Of a stretch of DNA of 64,000 bases, positions 23,715 through 36,723 are shown in pieces. Position 1 is the stretch's first letter, and the number at the start of each line of letters is the position of its first letter. Source of the stretch: Phytopythium helicoides. Its lineage: Eukaryota > Oomycota > Peronosporomycetes > Pythiales > Pythiaceae. The stretch covers positions 645,001 to 709,000 of the forward strand of contig JANFNE010000017.1 of assembly GCA_024867545.1 (NCBI GenBank). The letters run 5' to 3'. The notes below the pieces were generated by a model. The model was not told the DNA's origin. It did not search any database and saw nothing but the letters and a program-made list of their open reading frames with translations. A program made the translations under genes and the position numbers.

Positions 23715-26700
23715 TCACTGCAGCACCGCAACGAAATTATCAACGTCAGCGTACATGTCTTCGCGTGAGATGCGCCAGTAGTACTCGGGGCGAGATCCAC
23801 CGAGCGACTGCGTTTGGCTCAACATCTGCACAAACTCTTCGTCATGGGTGATACACACAAGCTGAAAGTTCTCCTGCTTGGATCTGGCGTTGATGATGCT
23901 ACGCAATTAGGCCAAGCGCACAATTTAGAGATCCGCTTGTGATGTGAAGTATAAACAAGAGAAGGACACGTACTCTGTGATCGCCTGGGCAAGACCGTAC
24001 TTGTTCTCCGTGTCCAGGTTGGTTGTAGGCTCGTCCAGTGTGAGGATGCCACAGTTTAGGCAAAATGTTTCGGCCAGAGCAAGGCGAATTACAAGTGCTG
24101 CTAGGACCTTCTGCCCGGCACTGCAGCGTCCACGCATGTCAATCATCGCACCAGCCTTGCGCATCACAACACGGTAATCATATGACCGTGTTGCGCGCGA
24201 TGCTGCATCGCCCTGCTGCCCGCTGACGAGCTCGATCGTGTCGATATCTTGGCCTTTGTATGTGATTTGCCACAACTGCCGGATAATCGTGTTGATCTCC
24301 TCAATCTTCTTCGAATGATACTCGAGAAGGGACTCGTCCAGGGCTTTGTAGAATCGGTCGAGATCGGCAACTGCCATAGCTGTAGTCTCGTACTGAATCA
24401 GTTTCAGTCTGTACTTCTCTTCTACGTCAGCAAGGTTTTCCTGCCGCAGCTCTGCCTTGTACCCGCGCAACTGCACCGTAAGCTGGTCTCCTCGCCCCTT
24501 AAGCAGTGAAAGCTTGTGTGTTTCGGCATCGATCGCACTCTGCGCGGAAGACACAGAGTCATTCACAGAACCCCTATCCGGGAGCGCACGGATCTTTGCT
24601 TTAATATGCTCTTCATCTGCCAGCATCTTCTTTACGGCCTCTTGCAAGTCGCGATACTCCAAGTTCGAGCGGATCTGAGACTTGATACTTTCTTGCTTTT
24701 CCAACTTGGACTTTGCCCGCTCGATCTCAGGAGACAGCATCGCAAGCTCTTTGTCAGTTTCAGCTTGTCGCTCTGTATTCTGGAGCAGTCGTTGGTCCAG
24801 TCGCGCTAGTAATTCGTCAAGATTTTCTCCCTGCAGAGCCCGAACCTTGCTGAGAGAAGTATTGAAAGTGCTGAAATCCGCCTCAACGCGTCGGTGCCCT
24901 TCTCTTAGCCGCTCCATTTCCTGGTTGGCTTGAGAGCGAGCCTTCTCTAGATCAGTTGACGCATTTTTCAACGCTCGCTCAATGGTCGGAATCGAGCTCT
25001 CTAACGAATCGATGGTGTCACGAAGCTCCTTCTCGTTGTTGTTCAGCCGATTTTGCTCCCTGAGTGCTGCTTGGTATTTCACTTGTTTGTTGGAAATGTC
25101 AATTTTTTCGTTCTCCTTTCGACGAACCGCGTCGACTAGCGCAAGCAGTTTTTTGTCCACGCTATCGAGTTCAGCCTTCTCGCTGTCACGCTCACGACGA
25201 AGATTTTGTACCTCAAGGTCTGCTTTATCCACTTGAGTTTGAATGTCAGAGTATTGTGCATCCTCGGACCCTGTGCGATCTCTGATCTGATCTCGCAACT
25301 GTGTCTCTTCGTGCGAGATCTTTCGCTCCGTTTGTGATAGCAATAGCTCTGATTTCAACAAAATGCCGAGCTCCTGATGAGCTCGGCTAGCTTCCTCAAA
25401 TCGTTGTTGAGCGTTTTGCTGCCGAGAAGTCAGATCGTCGACCGATCGTTGCAGTGGCGTCCTGGAGGTCTGCAGCTGAGCTACCTTCCTTTCTGCCTCA
25501 GGAGTATCTAATGAGACTTGCGTCCATTTTCGCCAGCTCGGCATGAGTTTCGTCATAGTTTTCCATTTCTGCTCAGCAGCAACCTCCTTTGCTTCTGATC
25601 TTCGGATCTTGTCCGTTACCTTGGTGTCATCGGTCTTTTCATTGACAGCACGTATAAAATCCTCCACCTCTTGAGCATTCATCCCTCGCTGGCAAAGTGG
25701 GCAGCACTGGTCGCGCTCACCTTTTTGCTTGAAAATGCTAAGGAACGTCACGGTGTTTTTGCATCGAAGCGTCTTGTCCTTCGCGTCAAAGTACTGTTTT
25801 TCGGCCTTTTGGAGAATGCTTTCGGCATTCTCAATATTTTCTCCAGGTGCTATTTCTTGGATAAGCTGACGAAGTTGCCCGACATCTCCCCGCTCCAGGC
25901 TCATCACTTCACGGCGCAGCGTTCTCGAGCCCATTCTCAAGCGACTTCAATGAGGCATTATTGTCCTGAAGAGCTTGCTCAGCGCTGCGCAGTTCGTCCG
26001 AAAGCTGAGTGCACATATCTTTCTGATTCTTGCGAGAAGTCTTCAACATTTTCGTAGACAGTAGCCAGTGGAGCATGATCCGAAGAGATGACACTCGTGC
26101 CCAGCATCTCTTGCAGCTCCATGAGCTTTTCAGCAACGTCGCTATCATGCTGCCTCTTCTTCTCTCGATAAGCATTCCGCTGTGCTTGGAGAGTCATTTG
26201 CTGTTGATCGTACGCGCGCAGAACAGCTGCTTTAGCCTTCAATTGGTTGAGATTGTACTCACGATCATGCAGGTTGCGGGATGCAACGTCAACTGCATTC
26301 TGCAATTTTGCCAAATCATGTTGAGCCCGAAACAATTCGACGCATTTCTTGGCGTTTTCGATCGCTTGGTCAAGCTCGCGCATATCTTCATCTGAAGGTA
26401 GCCCGCTCGCTCTGAGCTGCCTCACTTCTTGGGAAACCTCTTTTCGCTTCGCAGTCAACTTACCAAGCTTATCGCGCGTGGACGCTATAGTTTTCTGAGC
26501 GTGATGCAGATTAACTTGCTCCTTGGTCAGATCAGCATTAAGTGTGTCGAATCGCTCTGCGTTCACTTTTTCTTGCTCCTTCAATGTCTGTTTTTGCTTT
26601 GCAATTGCTGTCCTAAAAGCGGACACGTATGCGGAGATATCGCTGTCCTCAAACGATATGGCTTGGTTGTAAAACTTGTGAACAGATCCATACTGAGCCG

Positions 26701-27811
26701 CCATCGCGAGCAGCTCTTGTATATCTTTCTCTAATCGATCGAGGTCCGCAACAACTTTGCCTCTGGACCCTTGAAGATCTGAGTACTCTTTAAGAACAGC
26801 AGCCTTGGTAATTTCAAGTTCTGCGACCTTATGCTGCAGCTCAGCCAACTCCTTCTCGTTCTCGACTCGAAAACCCTCTGAATTCTTCAATAGCGCGACT
26901 AGGTCATCATATGGGTCGCTCATCAGCTCTTCAATACGATGGTAAGCAGCCTTGACTGCCTCTTCTTTTGCCTCGATGTCGCGCTCCTTGTCGCGCAACT
27001 CATTGTACGCGTCGTCAATGGATTTCAGGAGTTGCGAAGTTTCTCTGTGCTTCTGTTCTAACTCTTGGAGTCTCGCCTCGCGCACGTCCATTTCACGGTC
27101 AACTTCATCGATGCTCGCCTTGGTCGCTTCAATCTTGTCACGGACGCCCTGTGCAACCTTCATGTGTGCTGTGAGCACCTCAAGGTCTCGCTTAAAGTCC
27201 TTGGTGTCGTCGTTGCGCGCCTTCTTGAGCTTGCGGATGGCGTCGAGCGCCTTGGTGTATCGCGTAGCCTCAAAGATGCCGTCGAAGCGCTTCTTGAGCT
27301 CTGCTCCCTCGAGCAGCGGCCAGTTGGACTCCTCCTGGTGGCAGAAGATGACGCTCTCGAGGATGGCCTTGGAGACGCCGAGCATGTCTGGTATGTGTCT
27401 ATCCAGCTCGCTGCACTTGTGGTTCATGCTGACCTTCTCGCCGAGGTCGTTGACGACGCGGATGACGCCGTCCATGGCCTTGAACTTGAGCGAGGACTTG
27501 GTCTGCTGCAGCTGGAAGGTGCGCTGCGCCACCATGAGCTTGCCCGCCTGGTTGCGGAAGCGCAGGCGGATGCTGGCCTTGACCTCAGTGGTGCCCGCGA
27601 TCTTGGGGTCATGGATCATGCTCTGTCCGCTGCGCGCGCCAGGCGGCAGCGCGCCGGTCGTCGCCAGCTTGAGGCACTCGATGATGGTCGTCTTGCCGCA
27701 TCCGTTGTCGCCCAGGATCACCGTCAGCGGGTGGTAGAACTCGATCACCTCCTCTCGGCTCGGGCTGAAGCTGCGCACGCCGCGGATCGACAGCTTCTCG
27801 ATGCTCGACAT
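23715..27811 (-). CDS. RAD50: RAD50 DNA double-strand-break repair ATPase
   Basis: Two main exons (27811 to 23974, then 23898-23715) give about 1,340 aa, the usual RAD50 size. The N-terminus has MSSIEKLSIRGVRSF, Walker A GDNGCGKTTI and the Q-loop region VIFCHQEESNWPL. Long coiled coils surround the zinc hook CPLC (25693-25704). The C-terminal half has DMRGRCSAGQKVLAAL (ABC signature), Walker B with D-loop ILTLDEPTTNLD, and the H-loop QLVCITHDEEF in the last exon. It works in the Mre11-Rad50-Nbs1 complex in the nucleus (family knowledge). Between about 26060 and 25925 the frame changes twice in the coiled coil, each time by one skipped base (or two missing). A 55-nt GTCTAC..CTCAG intron would fix the first and a 46-nt one the second, but neither donor is strong. 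Start chosen at the methionine before the conserved IEKLSIRGVRSF. Confidence 0.93.
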
Positions 27812-28113
27812 GCCGCCGCGTCGCCACCTGCGCAACTGGAAGTGACTCGGTTGCACTTTCTCGTTGGTGACAGCGAAGTATCTTGCTTTTTGTATGTCCA
27901 AAGGTTTCCCTTCCTGGCGTAACATATCGGAAATCACGTCCGTTACGTTCTATAGCATGCTTGAAGTCGAGCCAACGAACACATTGGGCATGGCGTTTCA
28001 GCCCGACCTGAGCGTGTGTGTGTGTGTGTGTGTGTGTGTATTGATAGCGCGGGCGCAACTGCCGCGCGCGATGACTCGAGTTTCGCCGCAGTCTACAGCA
28101 ACGAGCGAGCGAA
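27812..28113. promoter_or_regulatory. Divergent promoter of RAD50 and the giant coiled-coil gene, with GT microsatellite
   Basis: 302 bp between divergent start codons. It includes a (GT)n/(CA)n microsatellite of about 13 units (about 28013-28039). Confidence 0.6.
28013..28039. repeat. (GT)n microsatellite
   Basis: Uninterrupted alternating GT of about 26 bases inside the divergent promoter; direct reading. Confidence 0.9.
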
Positions 28114-31100
28114 ATGGAGCGAGAGCCGCCGCGAGCGACGCCGTCGCGTCCCGGGGCCGCGGCCAACAGCGCGGCCGCACGCGCGGCGCTGTTGAGCCCG
28201 CGGTACGACGTGGCGCCGCGGCCGCCACCTGGGAGTCGAGATGGAGGCGGTGGAGGTGGCTTGCTGCCGGCGCTGACCCCTGCAGCGCAGGTTGCGCCGC
28301 CCTCTGGGGCCCGCGGAGCGAGTCCCAGCTCGTTCAAGCGGACAGGGTGGGCGACGCCGCGCGCTCCGCAAGACGCAGACGCGAGCCAAGGCATCTTCCC
28401 TGAAATCGAGCTGCCGCAAAGACAGCGGTCGCGGTCGGTGCTGGATGATGCGTCTGCGACGGATAGCGACCCCGACTGGGACGTGTTCTATCCGGCAAAG
28501 CCAGCGCCGCGACGGCATGACGCGTTGGAAAAAGCGCGCTCACTCACCCCAGTTGAAGCTGCACCAACGCAAGATGTTGAGCGCAATCAACTCGCGTATA
28601 TGGAAGAAATGTATACTACGATCAGCTCACTCAGTGAAGAGCTTGAGAAGGAGCGCGCTGACCGTGCGAGGCTGGAAGAGCGAACAGCCATCAGCAGGCT
28701 GGTTGACGAGTCTGAATACGCTCCGTTAGGACGCATTGAGTGTCTTGACGCCATCGATGACTGAGTTAGAGGAAGCTGCATATGGATTCTCGCCAATGTC
28801 GCCCAGCTCCACCATATCCCCAAGACGCATGAAACTCACACCTTCTCCACCACAGCCTCACCAGCCAAAACGTCCCGGCGGTAGCAGTAACCTCACATCT
28901 CAGCTAGCGAAAGATCAGGTAGAGTTGTGCTCGGCACTTGGTAAAAATGCCGAGCTCCGTATTCGCACGCGAGAAATGGAGCGCACAGCTGAGAAATCAA
29001 CGCAAGAACTTGAGCAGGCACAGAAGCAGATGAAGGTTGCAGAGCGACGGATCAACAATCGAGAAGAGAAGCTGCGCGGGCTGCTCAAGGAAAAGATGCA
29101 CTGGCAAAAGGAGCTGAAAGATATGCGCGATCAGGTAGTCGAGGAAAAAATGCGTCAGGTCGACATTTTCGTCGAATGGAGGTCCTCAAGCGCGAGCATG
29201 CGACGCGGATAGAAGATATGGAGGCAACACTGCGCGATGCAGACGCCGAAAATGAAGAGCTGCGGGCTCACGTAGCCGAGTTACGGGCACAGCACTCGTA
29301 TCAGGCAAAGCGGATGGAGGAGATGGCCCGGCTGGCCAAAGATGAGAAAGACAACTTCGCAGTATATATTGCAGAGACGCGCCAACGATTCAAAGAGTGG
29401 AAGGAAAACGAAACCACCGCACTACGCACAGCAAGAGACCAAGCGCTGGGTAATCTGAAGACGGAGTACGATCTCAAAATTGCTCGGCACCAAGAGGAGA
29501 AGCAAAAACTTCGCGATAAGGTCAAGGACCTCGAAGTTTCGCTCAAGCTGATGCAAAAAGATCGCTCACTTTCTCCTCTTGAGCTGAGACTGCGCAAGGC
29601 AACAATTCTCGGCAGTCGCGACACCAGCGTAACTTCGGAAGCGGAGCTTATTGAGGCTCACGCAAGAATTCGGGAGCTAGAAACATTACTAGAGCACGCT
29701 CAAGAGTATCAAAAGCGCCAAGACAACATTATTAAGGTGTCTGAAGCCACGATCTCACGTCTCGTCCAGGAGCGGGAGGTAACAGCCTTGGAGAACTTGA
29801 GCGCGCACACGCTGTCAACAAAGTCACCGTCGCTTGCCGGAGAAGACTTCTTGGTATCAACCTTGGGCCTTCCGTACATGTCTCGGTCACCGCGCGATAT
29901 TCGCAAGCCTAGCCAGAGCCCTAGAATTCCGTCACCACCGAGGCCCTCGCGGCCCAACCTGCCTGAACCGAGATCTAATCACTCGAACTTTGCCATTGAC
30001 AGTTCTAGCGAGCGGCTCACCACACAAGAGCGAAAACAGCTCCGTATATCGAGTCTAGATGTAATGGCTCCAGTGCCTGTACCACCTACTACGGAGTCTG
30101 CGAAAGAAGTAGCGGTGGTATCAGACGTGGTCGCGTCACCATCGGAACCGGCAAATTCCAAAGAAAATCTCCTCCTGAAGGAGTTGGCTCAGGTTCGTGA
30201 GGAGCTCGAACAGGTAAAACGGCACCTGGTCCAGACCAATATTACTGCAGTTGAAACCTCTACAGGCTTTGACGCAGTCCGCGTTGTGGCTGATGACAGG
30301 CCTAGTGAAATGAGCGATGTTATCGTCGCGACAAATTCAAATAGCGATTCGACTGGGCGGCACCATGATATTGCAGCACCTTTCTCAGAACAAAGCAGCC
30401 CCACAGACCAACAGGACGATAGCAACGATAGATCAACCGATTCATTGAGCGCGAATATTGATGGCGAAAGAGTTTTGGACAGGACCTTAAGCGCCACCGA
30501 AAATTCGGTCCTATCTAATGAGGACGACGATGGCACGAATCTAAGAGGCGCACCTTCAAGAGATGATCAGAATGCGACCTCCGAGACTGAGAGAGCATGT
30601 GCAGCTTCACCTGACGATAATCCGGTGCCTACCGAGTCCAAGTTCCATGTGTCAGCAGACTTTACCAAAGTGGAGGTACCACTAGAGGCCCTAACAAAAA
30701 CGAACAGCACGACGGAAGAATCTATATGTGTCGTCAATGAATCTCTCAACCCTCTTAATGACGAAAATGCCATGGGCGAGTTAGATCTGGTATTGAACAA
30801 TATCGATGATGTGTCCACAATTGAAGAGCATGGCTCGCAAATTCTTCTTTCAGACGATTGTCCTGTGGATTCGATTGGCGAAACTGAGTCAAGCGAAGAG
30901 ATGTCGGGAGATGTGATTTACAACGTAAAAGACTCTCTAGCCTCTATTGTCAAGGATACATCCGGATATGATGCTAGAGACGAGGATCTAATCGATTCAA
31001 TCTCACGTGACGATAATAGCCCATGTGTAGAGATATCACATGCTACAACCGACGAGATTTTGGAATTGATTAATTCCGATAACCGTGTGTCTACAGACAA

Positions 31101-34100
31101 TTCAAAGGTTGAGGTGAACGTGATGCTGCATACCATAACGGGTAATGCAGCCGAAGAAATTCGTCCACCAGTATCGGACGGCAAAGTATGCTTCGACTGT
31201 CTAACAGACGAGCCTTCATGTACATGCATGCAAGAGGTTGCGTCCGAGAAAACTGATGATCCGGAGATCGAAAATCAGGGTCCGCAGACTTTAGCCTCCA
31301 ATCTTGAGCTCTACCATACGGAGCTGCTTTACAACGAGAGTTCTGCTAGCTCCATTACTGAGAAGGGTTTTGATGATGCAGTCGACATCGAGCATTTAGA
31401 TGCCAATAGCCCAGAAATGTCCGAGTCGATTGAAGTGATGGCGGAAATCATCAACAAAATCGATGGGACCGACAGCTTGGAGCAACTGCTTGAACATTTT
31501 GCGGTAACCAACGAGAGCGAGGTAATAGCTGAGCCTCAACCGGATTGTTACGACCTCAGCTTACCGGACAATTTTAGCGAGGTATTACTATCTGCAGAGT
31601 CTGCGGTTGTGAGTCTGGATACACTCAACATAATCGGTCTTTCAAATCCAATTGAGGAGACTGAGATTCTTGCTGTCATTACTCAACCGTATTGTGAAGA
31701 TTCAACAAAAGTGATGTCGGAACAATCCTTACCAAATGATATCAGCGAGAAGGGAGAAAATCCCAGCTACGATGACACAGAGGCCCCCAACAGACACCTG
31801 CAGGAAAGTACGGATAGATTTTGTGAAACATATCCTCAAGTATATCAACAGGATAACCCACAATTGACTGAAGCAAACAACGATATGAGTGCAAATGACG
31901 CTCAAATAAGCGGTGAAGTGAGCGTTGAGTCGGACAACCTGGTCTCCATCGCAAGTGCGCATGAAACGAGTAGTCTTTATTTGAATACACATCCTCTCAC
32001 TCCCGTCCAAAAGGGTGGTACCGCGATTATTGCCAAGTCAGTAAGTCGAAGCGAGATTGCATGGGTTGCTGCAGCCCCATCCGATTGGTTGCTTCCGAGT
32101 GAACTATCAAGGCGTGAAGAAGTGATCGAGGCAGTATCAGTATCTGACGGCGAAGTCAGTTTTACAAAGGTAGATGAGCTTCAGGGAGACAAGTGTACGT
32201 CGGCACTGGAGGAGTCCGACTCATTAGTCCAGATTGCAAACGTCCCCGCAGCTGAATGTGGCATTTATCTGGAAATCTCGTCAGCGCCTATGGTAGTGTC
32301 CATCGAAAAGGTAGCATCTGTGCAAGAAGTACAGGGAGTTGGTACAGAATTTGAAGGTGAAACCACGGACTCGAATGGTTCTATCGTTCCCGAATTCAAC
32401 AATGACACCTCATATATTATGATAGCAGCTGAAAATCTTGAGCATACGACCAATGTTGAGCAACTGTCTCGTGCACTTGAGTTTGAGCATGAAGCCGATG
32501 TTCGCGATGTTGTTGAGTCGATCGTGTTATCCGCATGTTTAACACGTGATCCTACCAAAACAGCTGTGGGAACTGAGGACACCGATGTATTAGATACGCA
32601 GAGCGAATCAACCTATAACGAATTGGACGGTATTGTCGAAGAATGCTCACCAATTGTCGGGGACTTCCATATATCTGTACAAATTGCCAGAGCGGATGTT
32701 CAATTTCAATCAGTAAATCTGGAGATCGGTGAAGATGCTTCTGTCAACGCACAAAATGACGCAGAGGAAAAGAGTTCAATCTATGACCCCGAAAAGACAG
32801 ACGGTACAATGTTGTCTCCATACGAAATTCCTCTCGATCCAGTTGAGTTAGCGGTGACAGAGTTTGAAATGGAGATTAAAGAATCAATTGCAGCCATTGT
32901 GGAAGCTGCCATAGTAATCAATTCACTGGACGATCCTGCTGACAATGAGTCGGAGCAGGACGATGACAGCTTGCAGTTGGTCGATGAAGAAACTCACTTA
33001 GCAACTATGGTAGCTCCGTCAGTTCAGAGGAACGTATCACTCGCCGGCATTTCAGATATACTGGAGCGAGAAAGTGAGCATGATCTTTGTGGCAAGGTTC
33101 TGGAAGAATTGGATGGTTCCGAGGATATCAATGCAAAGACCATAACTATCGGACGAGTTGACAATGAAGATACTCAAATCACAGTAGATAGCCTGAAAAC
33201 TGCCGCTGCGCATGTTCAAATTTGTAGCTCGATTGGCGTTTCCGACTTTAATATTGTTGATGATCAGGTCGGAACAGTATCATATGAAAGCAATGAAGAT
33301 GGTATAGATCCTCAAACTAATATGTCAATCATACACAAGGCTGCAGAAACGTACTGCGACACCCTTTGCTCTAGAGCTGTCGAACAAATTGCATTTTTGC
33401 ACTGTAGCGACACTGGAAAATATCCTACTGCGACAACTATCACCAAGCTCGAGAAACAAAGCAATGAGAGTAGAACATGTGCACTAAATCTGATGGATGG
33501 TCACATAGAGAAAGACATCGGACCCGACGGCGTCAAGAGAGAAGAAGAGATCGATCAAGGAATCACTCCAGTTCCATTTTCAAGCAAGGAAGTCGAAATT
33601 ACGGGGGTAGTTGCTGTTGCATCAGACTTCGTCACCAAATTAATGGAGCAGAACGATTGTTTAGAGTCAACTCCAGGAGAGACGATAGATCGTAGTACCA
33701 GTTTCACAATATTCGATGATGAATTGAGTCTTCGTCCAAGCGAAGAAGCAACGGCGACCCACGACATGTACGGCGGATGTGACGAAATCGAAATTGAATT
33801 CGATGTACTCGTGCTAGTGGCTGACATGGTCCAAGAGATTTTGTCTTTGCACGACCTAATCGATGCGTCTGTTCAGGCCGCGCAAGCTGAAAGTGTGGAT
33901 AATTCAGCAACGGTTGCTGAAGAAACACGAATCGATAATTCTCGATTTGACGCCCATGGTTCGTTTTGTCTAACCAATGAATCAAGAATTAAAGAATGCC
34001 CTCCACACTCTTCCATACGGTATGATGCGGAGAAAATCGAATGTGAACTAAGTGTTGCGGCAATGAATCTTGATTGCGATTGCAGCTCTCAACTACAAAA

Positions 34101-36297
34101 CAGCCAGGAGCAAAAACGAAACGTGATTATGTTGGTGTCGAAAAGTTTGATTTGCAATATTACGCAACTTGTGACGACGACGATAGTTGAGAGAATATCC
34201 CAGTGCAAATCGGCTGTGGATTTGGTCGCTGGTGGAGCAATCGTGGAAACCTTGGAGATGGATCAAGCCATCGAATCATCAGCGAGCACCACCGGTCAAT
34301 GGTCAATCAAGCGAAGCAACGAAGCGGTTGCTGAAACTAAACTCAGCGAACCGGTTGATGATATAGCAAGCTCACATACCGGTAAAGAACATAAAGAGAC
34401 TGACCAACGACATAACTCAGAAGATGGTGTTCTTTTCTCGTCAGTTGAAGCAGTTATCCAGGGATTAGTCCAAACACTTGTTTCTCAGATATCGACAGAA
34501 ACTCAAGAAAGTGTACTTGACAGTATTGGTGTGGCAGATCTGAAGCCAGAGTTGAGCGGCGTGGAGTTTGATGACGAATATATACCCGATCACGTATCTT
34601 GTAGTTGTGAGTCGGATGGAGACGAGTCAGCTCATGTGATTTCAGTGCTAAATGATCTATGCACTGAAACAGAGGCGCAAGTCGACTATCATGAAAGCCT
34701 TCATTATGATTGTGAATGCGGCACCCTCACACCTGTCTGTTTGTGTTCGCCAGAAGAAAATTGCCCACTTAATGTTTGCAATAGTATCATCGTGCCATAC
34801 GATGCTGACCAGTGCTTGGAGCCATTGCTAAAATTCCAGAAGCCTTCTACGACGAAACATGTGGAGAATGATAGTTGTCCGCGGCTAGAAGGAGTACAGC
34901 TTTACACTACACACTTCACTACAGAGCTCAATGGCGATGTGATCGATGCGATGGCAAGCATGCTTGTAAAACTCGAATCTGAAAACTCTTCATTTGAAGA
35001 TAAAACAGACACTTCACTCGAGAATATTACACTTAGTGTCTTATCGACCCCTACGAACTATGTCAGTGATTCTTGCAGGCCTCCAAATGTGGATGGCGAA
35101 GTTCGAGAAGCGTTGTTTGACCTGTGTACACAGGTGCAGCAGCGATCGGTAGCTCCGGTTGTGAAACCGGTGCCATTCATACCTCGTCGATCTTCCCTGT
35201 CCATGACGGCACTACCTACTTTGTTTGAACGACCGAATGGTACTGTTGGTATTGGAACTACAAGTCCTATTGAAGGTCGACGAGCTTCAGTGCGACGAAA
35301 AACTAAGCGTTCGGGTAGCATTTTGGCGACAGAGCAACTTTTAGCTTGGGATTTATCACCCCGTGTGGTCGATGCATCTGAATTGACTGTCAAGAAATAT
35401 GCAACCAAGCGGCGAGTTTCCCGTCGTGGCACAAATGATCCCGTTAGGCTACTCGATCCTTCCGACTTGAAAAATCCTCACCTTCTAGCGTATGACGTTA
35501 GCAGTGAGCACGGTGCCCAGCCCTTTTCGCTTATGGACGACAGTTTGCTCAAGATCGATCCAAACGCTCGTCATATTGAACTTGAGGATGAGCCTGAGCA
35601 AGTTAGTGAAATTATTGCCAAGCGCAAGAAGCTACACTACGAAGCATATTGCAAGTTTTTGGCTCAACGCAAGACGCCTGCCTTCAATTACACGCCTGTA
35701 CTAATCAAGTTTGAGTGGTCCGACTTTGTGGTTGCCACACCTGCTGGCCCATTAGCAGCGTCTTCACCTGTTCAAAAGATGCGGTTGCTACTCAAGAAAG
35801 GTGTACGATTGCCGTGTGGTCAATACGTGATCGTTGCTGCATTTGTTCGACCGCTCGAGGATGGAAATGAAAACCTACGGGTACAAATATACGACTCGGA
35901 GCGAGTTGAGGAGTTCCTGTTTGACTTTTTTGATGATCATATCAAAAAGTATGTCGTTGGGTGGGTTGCCTCGGACGATCAAATTCGAGGCTTTGTTTCC
36001 CAGCTTGAGTTCCGGCGCGAGCAATCGGCTGTTATCATCAAACTGCCAGAGAAAAAAGGTATTTTGAGTCCAAGCGATCAGCGCTTTCTTTCCGACAACA
36101 GCGTCGACCGAATGGAGGAAGACGGATCCCGAGTACGAAGCTCAATTATCATGGAGCTGCCAGAAGGAGGACCGAAGTTGAGCGAACCAAGATCTCCTCG
36201 CTCTGCCCCAAGGCGTCGCACGTTCTTGAATCAATCACCGGCGACATTACCAAGTCTTCAGTTAGGTGACCAGCAAAAAGTCAGTGATGACAGGTAG
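28114..36297 (+). CDS. Giant acidic coiled-coil protein with repeated amphipathic helices, unknown function
   Basis: About 2,700 aa if two frame breaks (within 28736-28764 and at 29166-29175) are bridged. N-terminal ~200 residues: Pro/Ala/Gly-rich and disordered, then coiled coil (YMEEMYTTISSLSEELEKER). Residues ~230-550: long coiled coil rich in Glu/Lys/Arg, and a Ser/Pro stretch (SPRDIRKPSQSPRIPSPPRP). The central ~1,700 residues are Asp/Glu/Ser/Thr-rich and disordered, punctuated by short hydrophobic helices such as AVIQGLVQTLVSQIS, VLVLVADMVQEIL and DVIDAMASMLVKLE, plus Cys clusters (CFDCLTDEPSCTCM and CECGTLTPVCLCSPEENC). The C-terminus (from ~35300) is basic, then has a compact, well-ordered-looking domain (FEWSDFVVATPAGPLA, VRLPCGQYVIVAAFVRPLED, EEFLFDFFDDHIKKYVVGWV). 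No family was recognised. GC content is lower than in neighbouring genes. A scaffold role is only a guess. Confidence 0.75.
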
Positions 36298-36723
36298 CAC
36301 TGTTGCCTCCAGAAATCTTGCAGACTGAGCTGCTCTCTATCTAGACTGGAATTATTGTGAGTCTTGGCGGGTATACCGTTCAACTGTGATAATATCACTG
36401 TTACCGATACGTGATCCGCGAACTGCTGCTGTTAGGCAGGCAATATTTGAGCAAAACAAATTGGCACAGGGTGTTGAGGTGTGATTATTGTATTTCGCCG
36501 ACGAGCCGATTCTGGTAACCGGCTACTCACTACAATACAGTTCAACATAGCCACACGAGAATGTTGTTGCTGCTGTTCTAGGCCAGAAGAGGTGGAATGA
36601 GAACAAGCTGACTCAATTGCCGCCAACGGCACAAATTTCTGTTGCCACGACCGTCATGTGTATGCATCCCACGCCCCACCTGGGCAGGTTTTGGCTACGA
36701 GGTGAAACACCCCCAGCACATCC
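36298..36723. other. Convergent 3' intergenic region
   Basis: 426 bp between the stop codons of the giant gene and the MYB gene; AT-richer, nothing recognised. Confidence 0.5.
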
